64,000 nt of DNA from Ureibacillus acetophenoni (GTDB lineage Bacteria > Bacillota > Bacilli > Bacillales_A > Planococcaceae), in the NCBI RefSeq assembly GCF_900220965.1, contig NZ_OBQC01000003.1, positions 62,001-126,000 of the forward strand. Direction: 5' to 3'. The notes beneath the pieces were generated by a model. The model was not told the DNA's origin and made no database searches. It saw nothing but the letters and a program-made list of their open reading frames with translations. Positions 56,462 to 64,000 of this stretch are shown here, piece by piece. A program made the translations under genes and the position numbers. How positions within the stretch are numbered: the first letter of the stretch is position 1; each line of letters starts with the position of its first letter.

Positions 56462-56971
56462 ATGATTGAGATTGTATTATTATTGGTATTACTTATTTCC
56501 ATAGTCACTGATATCTATAGTCGAAAAATATTAAACGTTGTAACCATTCCAGCAATTTTAGTTGGACTCATTTATTACACAGTTCATTCTGGATTGAACG
56601 GATTATGGTTTAGTTTTAGTGGATTTATACTTGGTTTGGTATTGCTGTTAATTCCATTTCTTTTTGGGGGAATGGGCGCAGGAGATGTGAAATTAATGGC
56701 TGCGATTGGTGCATTGATGGGAACAGTCTTTGTATTTCATACTTTTTTATTTACAGCACTTATAGGTGGTGTAATCTCTATATTTATCCTATTACGAAGA
56801 ATGAATATAAAACAGGTTATCGCCCATATGTACATGACATTTATCGTATTTCGAGGAAAAACCAAAGAAGTACATGTTAGTACGGAACAAAAGTACAAAT
56901 TTTCATTTCCATATGGAATAGCAATAGTATTAGGGGCGTTTATAGCGTACATATGGGGAGTGATTTCATGA
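56462..56971 (+). CDS. tadV: Prepilin peptidase, A24 family (TadV/CpaA)
   Basis: A membrane aspartic protease that removes the pilin leader. The 169-residue chain is the short TadV form without the methylase domain of PilD. The two catalytic aspartates are D17 (VTDIYSRKI) and D75 (GAGDVKLM). About five to six membrane helices. AAGGAG precedes the ATG. It overlaps tadE by ATGA. Confidence 0.92.
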   Translation: MIEIVLLLVLLISIVTDIYSRKILNVVTIPAILVGLIYYTVHSGLNGLWFSFSGFILGLVLLLIPFLFGGMGAGDVKLMAAIGALMGTVFVFHTFLFTALIGGVISIFILLRRMNIKQVIAHMYMTFIVFRGKTKEVHVSTEQKYKFSFPYGIAIVLGAFIAYIWGVIS

Positions 56972-57342
56972 AATCCGAAAAAGGAGCTTCAATAGTAGAG
57001 TTTGCTTTAATACTACCACTATTGATTTTACTTGTATTTGGAATTATTGATTTTGGAAGAATATTCCATGCTTATTTAACAATTGACCATGCAGGTAGAG
57101 AAGCTGCTAGGGTCGCAAGTGTTGGTAAATTCAGTGATGTTGAAACTACCGCAGTTCAGAAGAGTGGAAATATGATCACTGCCGAAGATGTAGAGGTAAC
57201 ATACAGTGATGTTAACAAAATTAGAGGATCCATAGCCACAGTTAAAATAGATTATAAAATTACTTTTCTAACCCCAATCATTCAACCATTTTTCCCTTCC
57301 GGTTTAACGCTTTCTGACACCACAACGATGAGGATTGAATAA
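56968..57342 (+). CDS. tadE: TadE-like pseudopilin
   Basis: A 124-residue minor pilin-like protein. MKSEKGASIVEFALILPLLI is a prepilin-type start with processing likely after Gly6 and Glu at mature position 5. The rest (GIIDFGRIFHAYLTIDHAGR, then AAR) is the TadE domain. GGGGAGTG precedes the ATG at 56968, which overlaps the tadV stop. It is followed after 2 bp by the TadG-like gene. Confidence 0.9.
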   Translation: MKSEKGASIVEFALILPLLILLVFGIIDFGRIFHAYLTIDHAGREAARVASVGKFSDVETTAVQKSGNMITAEDVEVTYSDVNKIRGSIATVKIDYKITFLTPIIQPFFPSGLTLSDTTTMRIE

Positions 57343-57344
57343 AA

Positions 57345-58334
57345 ATGGAAAAAATATACAAAAGATTTCTTAGAGAAGAAAGAGGAAATGTTTTAGTTTT
57401 AGTTGCAGCCTTAATGGTTGTATTAATTGGCTTGACGGCACTAGTCATTGACGGAGGAAGATTATATTTTGAAAAAAGTACGCTTCAAAAAGCTGCTGAC
57501 GCTGCAGCACTTGCAGGTGCGCAAGAATTACCAAATGATGTAACTACGGCAGAATTGCAAGCAAAAAATATAGCAACTGCGAATAATGTAGCCACGGGGA
57601 ATTCAACAGTTCAGTTTGCAAGTGACAAAATGTGGATTCGTGTGATAACTTCCTCAAACGTAGATCTAACTTTTGGAAAAATTTTCGGTATATCAAGTGT
57701 ACCTGTTACAGCTTCTGCAAAGGTAGAGTTAAACCCACTGACTTCCGGAACAGGTGTTATTCCACTTGGGCTAGATTTTAGTGACTATGATAAATGGAAA
57801 AATTGTACAGAAATCACTTTAAAGTTACCATCACCTAGTGGGCATATGGATCCGACTGAGCAATGTGATGGAAGTAATCAGTTAGGGTCGGGGAATACAG
57901 GACCATTAAACATTACGGGATCTGGTGGAGATAATTTTCGAAGCGATTTAGCCAATGGATCACAAATTGAAGTTTGGGTTGGGAAAGAGTTGGATACAGA
58001 AACAGGAACTATGACAGGCCCAACTAAACAAGGAATAAAAGAACGAGTTGATAAATGTAAAGATATTTACACTTATAATGCCGCAACATTTGAAACAAAC
58101 CCACCCCCTGATAATTGTGCACAAATAGTTACCGTTCCTTTATACACCATTATCGAAAGCAATGGGAATCAAATAAAAAAAGTGAAGGTTGTTGGATTCG
58201 CAACACTTTTCATTATCGGTACAGATAATAGTGGGAAAGAAGTTTATGCAAGATTTATGGATTTCACTACTGGTGGTGGTAATTCTGAAGGGCAAACTGA
58301 TTACGGTACGTATGGTTTTAAATTAGTAGAGTAA
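57345..58334 (+). CDS. TadG-like pilus protein with extracellular domain
   Basis: A 329-residue protein. The N-terminal Tad domain reads ERGNVLVLVAALMVVLIG and LTALVIDGGRLYFEK, followed by LQKAADAAALAGAQEL. The large C-terminal part faces outward and has four cysteines (in KNCTE, EQCDG, DKCKD and DNCAQ), enough for two disulfides, with a Ser/Gly/Asn-rich linker. It could be a minor tip or adhesion subunit; that is inference. Start ATG is just after the tadE stop. Confidence 0.82.
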   Translation: MEKIYKRFLREERGNVLVLVAALMVVLIGLTALVIDGGRLYFEKSTLQKAADAAALAGAQELPNDVTTAELQAKNIATANNVATGNSTVQFASDKMWIRVITSSNVDLTFGKIFGISSVPVTASAKVELNPLTSGTGVIPLGLDFSDYDKWKNCTEITLKLPSPSGHMDPTEQCDGSNQLGSGNTGPLNITGSGGDNFRSDLANGSQIEVWVGKELDTETGTMTGPTKQGIKERVDKCKDIYTYNAATFETNPPPDNCAQIVTVPLYTIIESNGNQIKKVKVVGFATLFIIGTDNSGKEVYARFMDFTTGGGNSEGQTDYGTYGFKLVE

Positions 58335-58357
58335 TAGTCTATAAGTGGAGGATGAGC

Positions 58358-58957
58358 ATGAATACAAAAAGAATTTGGATTTTCGCTCTTATATTTGGCT
58401 TAATTACTACGGGAATATTATATTTTGCATATTTCTCGAACCGTTCAGAGTCTGTACCACCCCCAGTAGAAGAGCCCGTAATTTCCGAAGAGCCCGAAAT
58501 TGCTGTAAAACCTGAAGAGCCAAATGAACCGGAAGAAGAACCAAATACCATGATCCCAATTACAAAAGGGAACCGCGCAATTTCCCTCCAAGTGAGTATT
58601 GTTCAAGGGGTATCTGGATTTATTCAACCAGGTTCATACGTTGACGTGATTGTAGTGTTAACTCCTTCAGAAGAAGAATTTCAATACAAAGCAGGTCAGC
58701 ACGACGCTGCTACATTGTTATTACAAAATGTAAAAGTTCTTGCAATTGGACACTCAGCAGACACGAAAGCAGAAGCGAAAAGATATGAAACTGTCACTCT
58801 TGAAGTAACACCCATTGAGAGTTTACATTTAGGATTTGCTGCAGGAGATAATAATCCAATCTTTTTAACATTAAGGGCAGAAGGGGATTCAGAGGTTGAA
58901 CCAGAGGCAACACATATTCACGAAGATGACCTTCACAAAGGGGTGTTCAAACCATGA
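58358..58957 (+). CDS. cpaB: CpaB/RcpC-like pilus assembly protein
   Basis: A 199-residue protein with one N-terminal helix (about 8-26), a Pro/Glu-rich linker (PVEEPVISEEPEI), and a SAF/CpaB domain (IPITKGNRAISLQVSIVQGV preceded by M; GSYVDVIVVLTPSEEEFQ; VTLEVTPIESLHLGFAAG). In diderms RcpC works with the outer-membrane secretin; here no secretin exists, so its role must differ, perhaps in the cell wall. The ATG at 58358 is 6 bp from GGAGG. It overlaps tadZ by ATGA. Confidence 0.85.
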   Translation: MNTKRIWIFALIFGLITTGILYFAYFSNRSESVPPPVEEPVISEEPEIAVKPEEPNEPEEEPNTMIPITKGNRAISLQVSIVQGVSGFIQPGSYVDVIVVLTPSEEEFQYKAGQHDAATLLLQNVKVLAIGHSADTKAEAKRYETVTLEVTPIESLHLGFAAGDNNPIFLTLRAEGDSEVEPEATHIHEDDLHKGVFKP

Positions 58958-60096
58958 CAACTCAAGTCTTATTATATACACAGGATCCAACTAAGATAAA
59001 ACAAATTCATGATAGTCTAATCAATCATAACTATTTTCTTTTCTTTGCGAACAAGAGAGAAGAAATTGAAATTGTATTAAAAAATAATCGGAAGATGGCC
59101 CTATTATTAGATATAAATGAAATGAACGATGGTTATCAATATTGTGAAACACTATCCTTACTGTATCCGGAAGCATTTATTATTTTAGTTGGAGATGAAC
59201 AAGAGTTAAATCTCATAAATGCACTTCGATCCGGTGCAAACGATGTTCTTTCTTATACAGCTGAGGAAGATGCAATTGTTGAAGTTCTAAATAGAGTAGA
59301 AAAACATTTCAAACTAAAAGAAACCCAAGCAATGAATAAAGAGCAGGATCAAAATGGTCTAGTGATTACAGCTTGTAGTACAAAAGGCGGGGTAGGAAAA
59401 ACAACCCTAATTGTAAACCTTGCCTCAGTCCTCTCAAATGAAAATCTTAAAGTAGCAGTTTTAGACTTAAGCTTGCAATTTGGTGACGTGTCTTTGTATT
59501 ACGATGTCAAACCAAAAAAAACGATTTATGAATGGGTTAAGGAAGAATATGGTGTACCCAATACTGATTTAAGTAAATACATGATTAAACATAGTTCCGG
59601 TGTAGATATTTTCCCTGCGCCGATCCGACCTGAATTTTCAGAGGCAATTACTGAAGAACATATTCATGATTTAATCCAACAATGCAGACGATTATATGAC
59701 TACATTCTAATTGACACCCCACCTTATCTAACAGAACATACACTCATTTCCCTTGAAAAATCGAACGAAATTTTACTTATGACCTTTATGGATTTACCAA
59801 CATTAAAAAACAATAAAATTTTTATAGAAACACTCGAAGCTTTAAATTTAAAGTACAAAGTTAGAATTATTCTGAATCGTTATTATAAGGTGAAAGGAAT
59901 CCATCCAGAAACTGTTGAGAAAATATTTGAGTTACCCATTTTCGCTCAAATTCCAAATAAAGAAAAAGATATTACAGCTTCTATAAACGAAGGAAAACCA
60001 TATGCCCTTACGAATCCAAATAGTGCATTTTCAAAATCTATTAAGTTCCTTGCTAGAAAGTTAATTGGTAGTCCCAATGAAATTAATATAAAATGA
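58954..60096 (+). CDS. tadZ: TadZ/CpaE-like ATPase with pseudo-receiver domain
   Basis: A 380-residue localisation factor. Residues 1-120 form a receiver-like domain (MALLLDINEMNDGYQYCETL, ALRSGANDVLSYTAEED) lacking the conserved Lys, so probably not phosphorylated. Then a MinD/ParA ATPase with deviant Walker A STKGGVGKTTLIVNLAS (about 141-157) and LIDTPPYLTEHTL. In other bacteria TadZ recruits the pilus machine to its site. It overlaps cpaB. Confidence 0.9.
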   Translation: MTTQVLLYTQDPTKIKQIHDSLINHNYFLFFANKREEIEIVLKNNRKMALLLDINEMNDGYQYCETLSLLYPEAFIILVGDEQELNLINALRSGANDVLSYTAEEDAIVEVLNRVEKHFKLKETQAMNKEQDQNGLVITACSTKGGVGKTTLIVNLASVLSNENLKVAVLDLSLQFGDVSLYYDVKPKKTIYEWVKEEYGVPNTDLSKYMIKHSSGVDIFPAPIRPEFSEAITEEHIHDLIQQCRRLYDYILIDTPPYLTEHTLISLEKSNEILLMTFMDLPTLKNNKIFIETLEALNLKYKVRIILNRYYKVKGIHPETVEKIFELPIFAQIPNKEKDITASINEGKPYALTNPNSAFSKSIKFLARKLIGSPNEINIK

Positions 60097-60139
60097 AAGA
60101 TTACCCAACTATTTCATTAAATTGATTGGAGGAAGAGCG

Positions 60140-61477
60140 TTGTCGTTATTCAAGCGATTAGGCGGAAAAGAACATCCATCCATTCCATCACAAGTAAAAG
60201 GAAACGATGCTAAAAAAACAAATCGAAATACTGAATTAGAAATGCGATTGCATAATTACATCGTTGAGGAACTTAAAAATCATCCAGATCAAACAGAAGT
60301 TATAGATAAAAAACGTTTAAAAGAAATATCCGAGTCATTCTTTCAATTTGAAAGTGATTATATAACATTTGAACAAAAAACCCAGCTCATTGATGCGGTA
60401 GAATATGAACTCTTTGGATATGGCCCCATTACACAGCTTCTTTCAAATCCGCAAATAACTGAAATTATGGTAAATGGACCAAATGATGTTTATATCGAAC
60501 GGAAAGGTAAGCTCATTAAAAGTGATGTCACGTTCCACAACGATCAACATGTATTGAAAGTGATCGAACGGATTGTTTCACCATTAGGTAGGAGAATTGA
60601 TGAAAGTAACCCAATGGTAGATGCTCGGCTACCTGATGGCTCAAGGGTAAACGCCATTATACCACCTTTGGCATTAAATGGACCGACCATTACAATTCGA
60701 AAATTTTCACAAAAACCGTTCGGCATTCAAGAATTAATTCAATTCGGTACATTGAGTAAAGAAATGGCAAAGTTTATTGAAAGCTGTGTCAAAGCTAAGC
60801 TAAACATCTTTATAAGTGGTGGAACGAGTTCTGGAAAAACGACTACTCTTAATGTTTTATCGTCCTTTATTCCAAATGATGAGCGAATTATTACAATCGA
60901 AGATGCTGCGGAGTTAAAGTTACATCAACAGCATGTTGTGAAACTGGAATCCAGACCTTCCAATATTGAAGGTCAGGGTGAGGTAAAAATACGTGACTTG
61001 GTAAGGAACTCATTACGTATGAGACCTGACCGAATCATCGTTGGTGAGGTTCGTAGTGCAGAAGCACTGGATATGCTTCAAGCAATGAATACTGGCCATG
61101 AGGGAAGCTTAGGTACAGGGCATGCAAATACTCCAAGAGATATGCTAGCCCGCCTTGAAACGATGGTACTAATGGCTGGGATGGATCTCCCTGTTCGTGC
61201 GATTAGAGAACAAATTGCAGGTGCTTTAGATCTAATTATTCATCAGTCAAGACTAAAAGATGGTAGCCGGAAAATCACTCATATTACCGAAGTTGTTGGA
61301 ATGGAAGGAGATACTATTATCCTCCAAGACATATTTCTATTTAAAGAAAAAGGTCAAGGCATTGATGGAAAAGTACTTGGTGAATTTATATCTACAGGCA
61401 TCCGACCTAGTTGCGCTGACAAACTTGCACTCCAAGGTTTAAATTTTCCATCTGAATGGATAAAAGGGGAGTGGTAG
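60140..61477 (+). CDS. tadA: Tad pilus assembly/secretion ATPase (CpaF/TadA)
   Basis: The hexameric motor ATPase, 445 residues. Its N-terminal helical domain is followed by the core: ITEIMVNGPNDVYIERKGK, FISGGTSSGKTTTLNVLS (Walker A, about 224-241), RIITIEDAAELKLHQQHVV, RMRPDRIIVGEVR (Walker B) and TGHEGSLGTGHANTPRD. I choose the TTG at 60140, 6 bp after GGAGGA; the upstream TTG at 60122 has no binding site. It powers pilin polymerisation. Confidence 0.95.
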   Translation: MSLFKRLGGKEHPSIPSQVKGNDAKKTNRNTELEMRLHNYIVEELKNHPDQTEVIDKKRLKEISESFFQFESDYITFEQKTQLIDAVEYELFGYGPITQLLSNPQITEIMVNGPNDVYIERKGKLIKSDVTFHNDQHVLKVIERIVSPLGRRIDESNPMVDARLPDGSRVNAIIPPLALNGPTITIRKFSQKPFGIQELIQFGTLSKEMAKFIESCVKAKLNIFISGGTSSGKTTTLNVLSSFIPNDERIITIEDAAELKLHQQHVVKLESRPSNIEGQGEVKIRDLVRNSLRMRPDRIIVGEVRSAEALDMLQAMNTGHEGSLGTGHANTPRDMLARLETMVLMAGMDLPVRAIREQIAGALDLIIHQSRLKDGSRKITHITEVVGMEGDTIILQDIFLFKEKGQGIDGKVLGEFISTGIRPSCADKLALQGLNFPSEWIKGEW

Positions 61478-61478
61478 T

Positions 61479-62450
61479 TTGGAAAACGTTATATTATTTA
61501 TGGTCCTTTATCTTTTCTCCACTCTGTTTTTTGTATTGGTAGGAATGTTTATATTAAGACAATCCATAGTTAATAAGATTGATTTACGTATTAAAACATA
61601 TGTTCCCGAATCATTAAATGAAAGAGAATCATTAGAAGAGAAAAATAAAAAATTTAAAACTCCCACTTTGATTACTTCCATTGGAGCACTTATCAAAGGA
61701 CTCCCAATGAATACAAAATTAAAGAAAAAAATTGAAGAAGCTGGTTTACCTATTAAACTAGAAGATTTTTATGTTGTTAGGATCGGCTCAGCTGTTATAT
61801 TTTTTCTAATTTCGATTCTTTTAAAATACCACATAATAATTAGTATCATTTTCTTTGTCATTGGTTTTTGGCTCCCTATTTTGTATGTCAACCACAAAAG
61901 GAACAGACGTCTTGCTCGTTGTGTCAATCAATTAGCAGAAACACTTGGAATCATGGCAAACTCATTAAGAGCAGGTTTTAGTTTTATGCAAGCAATGCAA
62001 TTGATAGGTAAAGAAATGCCAGATCCAATTGGCACTGAATTCGAACGAACTGTTCAAGATATTGCCTATGGCGTACCGATAGAAAAAGCTTTTGAAAATA
62101 TGGTGACACGATTGCCAGATAAAAATTTAGAGATGGTACTAAGTGCATTGTTAATTCAACGAAAATCAGGTGGAAATTTAGCTGAATTACTTGAAACGAT
62201 GCAGGAAACCGTCCTTGGTAGAGTACGGATAAAGGATGAAATTAAGACGTTGACAGCTGAAGGTCGGATTTCGGGAATTATTATTACGTTAATTCCAGTT
62301 GCCTTAGGTGTTTATTTATATTTTGTGAATAGAGATTACTTTGGAATACTTTTAGAAGAACCTCTTGGCTTATTAATCTTGGGATTAAGTGTTTTCTTTC
62401 TTATAGTTGGCTGGTTCGTAATCCGGAAGATTGTTAGAATTGAGGTGTAA
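61479..62450 (+). CDS. tadB: Tad pilus platform protein TadB
   Basis: A 323-residue GspF-domain membrane protein: N-terminal helix (about 5-28), two helices at about 100-135, the T2SSF domain (LAETLGIMANSLRAGFSFMQ, LIQRKSGGNLAELLETM) and C-terminal helices. It forms the inner-membrane platform with TadC. It starts at a TTG with GGGGAGTGG upstream, 1 bp after the tadA stop. Confidence 0.92.
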   Translation: MENVILFMVLYLFSTLFFVLVGMFILRQSIVNKIDLRIKTYVPESLNERESLEEKNKKFKTPTLITSIGALIKGLPMNTKLKKKIEEAGLPIKLEDFYVVRIGSAVIFFLISILLKYHIIISIIFFVIGFWLPILYVNHKRNRRLARCVNQLAETLGIMANSLRAGFSFMQAMQLIGKEMPDPIGTEFERTVQDIAYGVPIEKAFENMVTRLPDKNLEMVLSALLIQRKSGGNLAELLETMQETVLGRVRIKDEIKTLTAEGRISGIIITLIPVALGVYLYFVNRDYFGILLEEPLGLLILGLSVFFLIVGWFVIRKIVRIEV

Positions 62451-62453
62451 CGG

Positions 62454-63386
62454 ATGGTCGTATTCTTGTTAGTATTGAGCTGTTTACTGTTTTTAATATT
62501 CGTAACTGCTGGGATTTTGTTAACTGTTTTCAGTAGCGAGATTCAGATTGAACGTCGACTAGCTGATCAATTTGGTTCAATCACTAAAATTAATAATACA
62601 AGTAAAAACGCTATTAAAAAGGACAATTTTTTAAATCGTGTCCTTCGCCCTTATTTTCTTTACATTCGAAAAAAAGTGATTGAAAAAATGTCTAGAAGTT
62701 CAATTAAAGAACTAAATAAAAGGATCCGGGATGCAGGACGTCCATTTAATTTAACCGCGATTGATTTTCGGGTTGCTCAAATAAGTATTGGGTTATCTGT
62801 ATTTTTTAGTTTTGGGTTATTTATCTACCTGTTCACGTTAAATTTATCTTCTGCAATCCTATTAGGAATTGCAATTGGGGGAATAGCGTTCATTTTACCA
62901 AGTTTCTACTTAGACTCTTTAAAGAAGAAACGCATTCAACTAATTGATAAAAATATGGCAGACTTTTTTGATATGGTGACCTTATCCATTGAGGCAGGAA
63001 TGGGATTAGAACAAGCTATTTCGAATGTATGCCGCCAAATTAGAGGTCCAATTTCAGAAGAGTTTTTAGTTACGCTAGAAGATATGAAATTGGGGAAGTC
63101 TAGAAGAGAAGCGTTATTTAATTTACGCAGTCGTGTTCCATCTGATCATTTCCAAAGTATTATAACATCCATCATTCAAGCAGGGGAATTAGGAATCGGA
63201 CTTGGTAATTTAATGCGTACTTTGACACAACGAATCCGTAATCATCAACGGGAACAAGTACGAGAAAAGGCAATGAAAATGCCTGTTAAAATATTATTTC
63301 CAATGGTTTTCTTTATGTTCCCTTCATTATTTATAGTAATTTTAGGTCCATTTGTCGTAAATCTATTAGTGAATGGATTATTTTAA
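62454..63386 (+). CDS. tadC: Tad pilus platform protein TadC
   Basis: The partner platform protein, 310 residues, again with a T2SSF domain (DFFDMVTLSIEAGMGLEQAI, FQSIITSIIQAGELGIGLGN) and four helices. It lies 3 bp after tadB. It closes the Tad locus, followed by a terminator. No tadD or rcpA secretin gene is present, as expected in a monoderm. Confidence 0.92.
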   Translation: MVVFLLVLSCLLFLIFVTAGILLTVFSSEIQIERRLADQFGSITKINNTSKNAIKKDNFLNRVLRPYFLYIRKKVIEKMSRSSIKELNKRIRDAGRPFNLTAIDFRVAQISIGLSVFFSFGLFIYLFTLNLSSAILLGIAIGGIAFILPSFYLDSLKKKRIQLIDKNMADFFDMVTLSIEAGMGLEQAISNVCRQIRGPISEEFLVTLEDMKLGKSRREALFNLRSRVPSDHFQSIITSIIQAGELGIGLGNLMRTLTQRIRNHQREQVREKAMKMPVKILFPMVFFMFPSLFIVILGPFVVNLLVNGLF

Positions 63387-63407
63387 ATGAAAATGGGTAC
63401 TATAAAA

Positions 63408-63452
63408 GATTGTAGGTCCTCTTCAATGAGTTTTCCTACAATCTATTTATTT
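63408..63452 (+). terminator. Terminator of the Tad locus
   Basis: AGATTGTAGG pairs with CCTACAATCT around a 17-nt loop, followed by the T-rich ATTTATTTTGC. Confidence 0.75.
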
Positions 63453-63516
63453 TGCTTTCGAAATAACCTTTTCTTAATATTGCAAATAATTTCTCTGTAT
63501 TTCAACATTTTAGGTC

Positions 63517-63583
63517 ATAAATATAACTTATTACAAAAGATAATTTTAATGTAATTTACTTATGTATTGAATTCGGGTATGAT
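63517..63583 (+). promoter_or_regulatory. citB promoter with CcpC-type dyad
   Basis: TTTACT (63555-63560), 17 bp, TATGAT (63578-63583) form a SigA-type promoter with a start near 63590. ATAA-N7-TTAT at 63517-63531 is the dyad bound by the citrate-responsive repressor CcpC in B. subtilis, and its centre at about -66 is where I recall the citB dyad to be. The leader to the ATG is about 55 nt. Confidence 0.6.
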
Positions 63584-63644
63584 AATCATTGAAGAAAAGA
63601 CACATTTTAAAGCCTTTTCCAATTAGAAATTAGGGGGAGTACAA

Positions 63645-64000
63645 ATGGCAAGCAACTTACACAATAGCCGTTCATCATTTGAAGTAAATGGTAAAACGTA
63701 TAACTACTACCGTTTAACTGCAATTGAAGAAGCTGGTATCGCAAACGTATCACGCCTTCCATACTCAATTAAAGTATTACTTGAATCAGTATTACGTCAA
63801 TATGATAACTATGTAATCAAAGAAGAACATGTTAACAATTTAGCGAAATTCGGTAATGGAGCAGATCCAGAAGGTGAAGTACCATTCAAACCATCTCGTG
63901 TTGTATTACAAGACTTTACTGGGGTTCCAGTAGTAGTTGACTTAGCTTCTTTACGTTCAGCTATGAAAGAGTTAGGTGGAGACCCTAACAAAATCAACCC
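63645..64000 (+). CDS. citB: Aconitate hydratase, N-terminal part
   Basis: The first 118 residues of aconitase (EC 4.2.1.3), running off the right edge. [20 protein letters not shown], then [26 protein letters not shown], and [19 protein letters not shown] are standard for AcnA/CitB of Bacillales. TAGGGGGA precedes the ATG. In B. subtilis the protein also acts as an iron-responsive RNA-binding protein. The cluster cysteines lie beyond the window. Confidence 0.96.
   Translation, partial: MASNLHNSRSSFEVNGKTYNYYRLTAIEEAGIANVSRLPYSIKVLLESVLRQYDNYVIKEEHVNNLAKFGNGADPEGEVPFKPSRVVLQDFTGVPVVVDLASLRSAMKELGGDPNKIN

Overview
The window is AT-rich chromosomal DNA from a low-GC, endospore-forming Gram-positive bacterium. 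Spore genes (a CotD-type coat protein, a YjcZ-type peptide), strong AGGAGG ribosome binding sites, frequent GTG/TTG starts, two T-box leaders, and many genes recognisable from Bacillus subtilis (ccdA-yneI-ccdC, bmrC/bmrD, mscL, yfkAB, metI, ilv-leu, citB) point to Bacillales. The gene mix (short archaeal-type ProRS, TAXI-TRAP transporter, Tad pilus locus) is most like the Lysinibacillus/Solibacillus side of the Caryophanaceae (Planococcaceae). That placement is an inference; no rRNA or tRNA gene is present to test it.

Layout. 1-8.2 kb: end of an EF-G-like translation GTPase, a chemoreceptor, an Est30-type carboxylesterase, two MBL-fold hydrolases (one behind a FadR-like box), and an ECF sigma/membrane anti-sigma-like pair with an apparent autoregulatory promoter. 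8.3-14.7 kb: T-box-controlled proS, then a TAXI receptor/DUF1850/fused TRAP permease operon and a lipoprotein. 14.7-20 kb: small and single genes (YbjQ, NRDE protein, YjcZ peptide, TelA, CotD, cell-wall amidase). 20-27.9 kb: PadR-DUF2812-ABC exporter operon behind three operator-like dyads, a BmrC/BmrD-like heterodimeric ABC exporter and a RarD-like permease. 28-35.8 kb: cytochrome c/oxidase assembly genes (ccdA, yneI-like, ccdC, SCO), the DUF1659/DUF2922/YvrJ trio, a CBS protein, metI, mscL, a transglycosylase and small membrane proteins.

36-46.5 kb holds the full branched-chain amino-acid pathway: ilvD with its own promoter and a CodY-like box, then a T-box leader and ilvB-ilvN-ilvC-leuA, then leuB-leuC-leuD. 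46.5-56 kb is more idiosyncratic: an MFS efflux pump and a divergent HTH/TPR regulator separated by two 17-bp palindromes, a C39-like lipoprotein, a cluster of four evenly spaced 25-bp palindromes, yfkAB, a large cytoplasmic beta-helix protein built of alternating 23-residue rungs, and two poorly characterised genes. 56.2-63.4 kb is a compact, apparently complete monoderm Tad/Flp pilus operon: pilin, prepilin peptidase, TadE, TadG-like, CpaB/RcpC, TadZ, TadA, TadB, TadC. The window ends in the start of aconitase (citB) behind a CcpC-type dyad.

No insertion sequence, prophage, CRISPR array, tRNA or rRNA was found. Nearly every transcription unit ends in a clear intrinsic terminator, many shared by convergent genes. 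I did not find an unambiguous new multi-gene system. The best leads are the palindrome cluster at 50.56-50.75 kb, the alternating-rung beta-helix protein, the operator sets at 20.0 and 47.9 kb, and the Tad locus.
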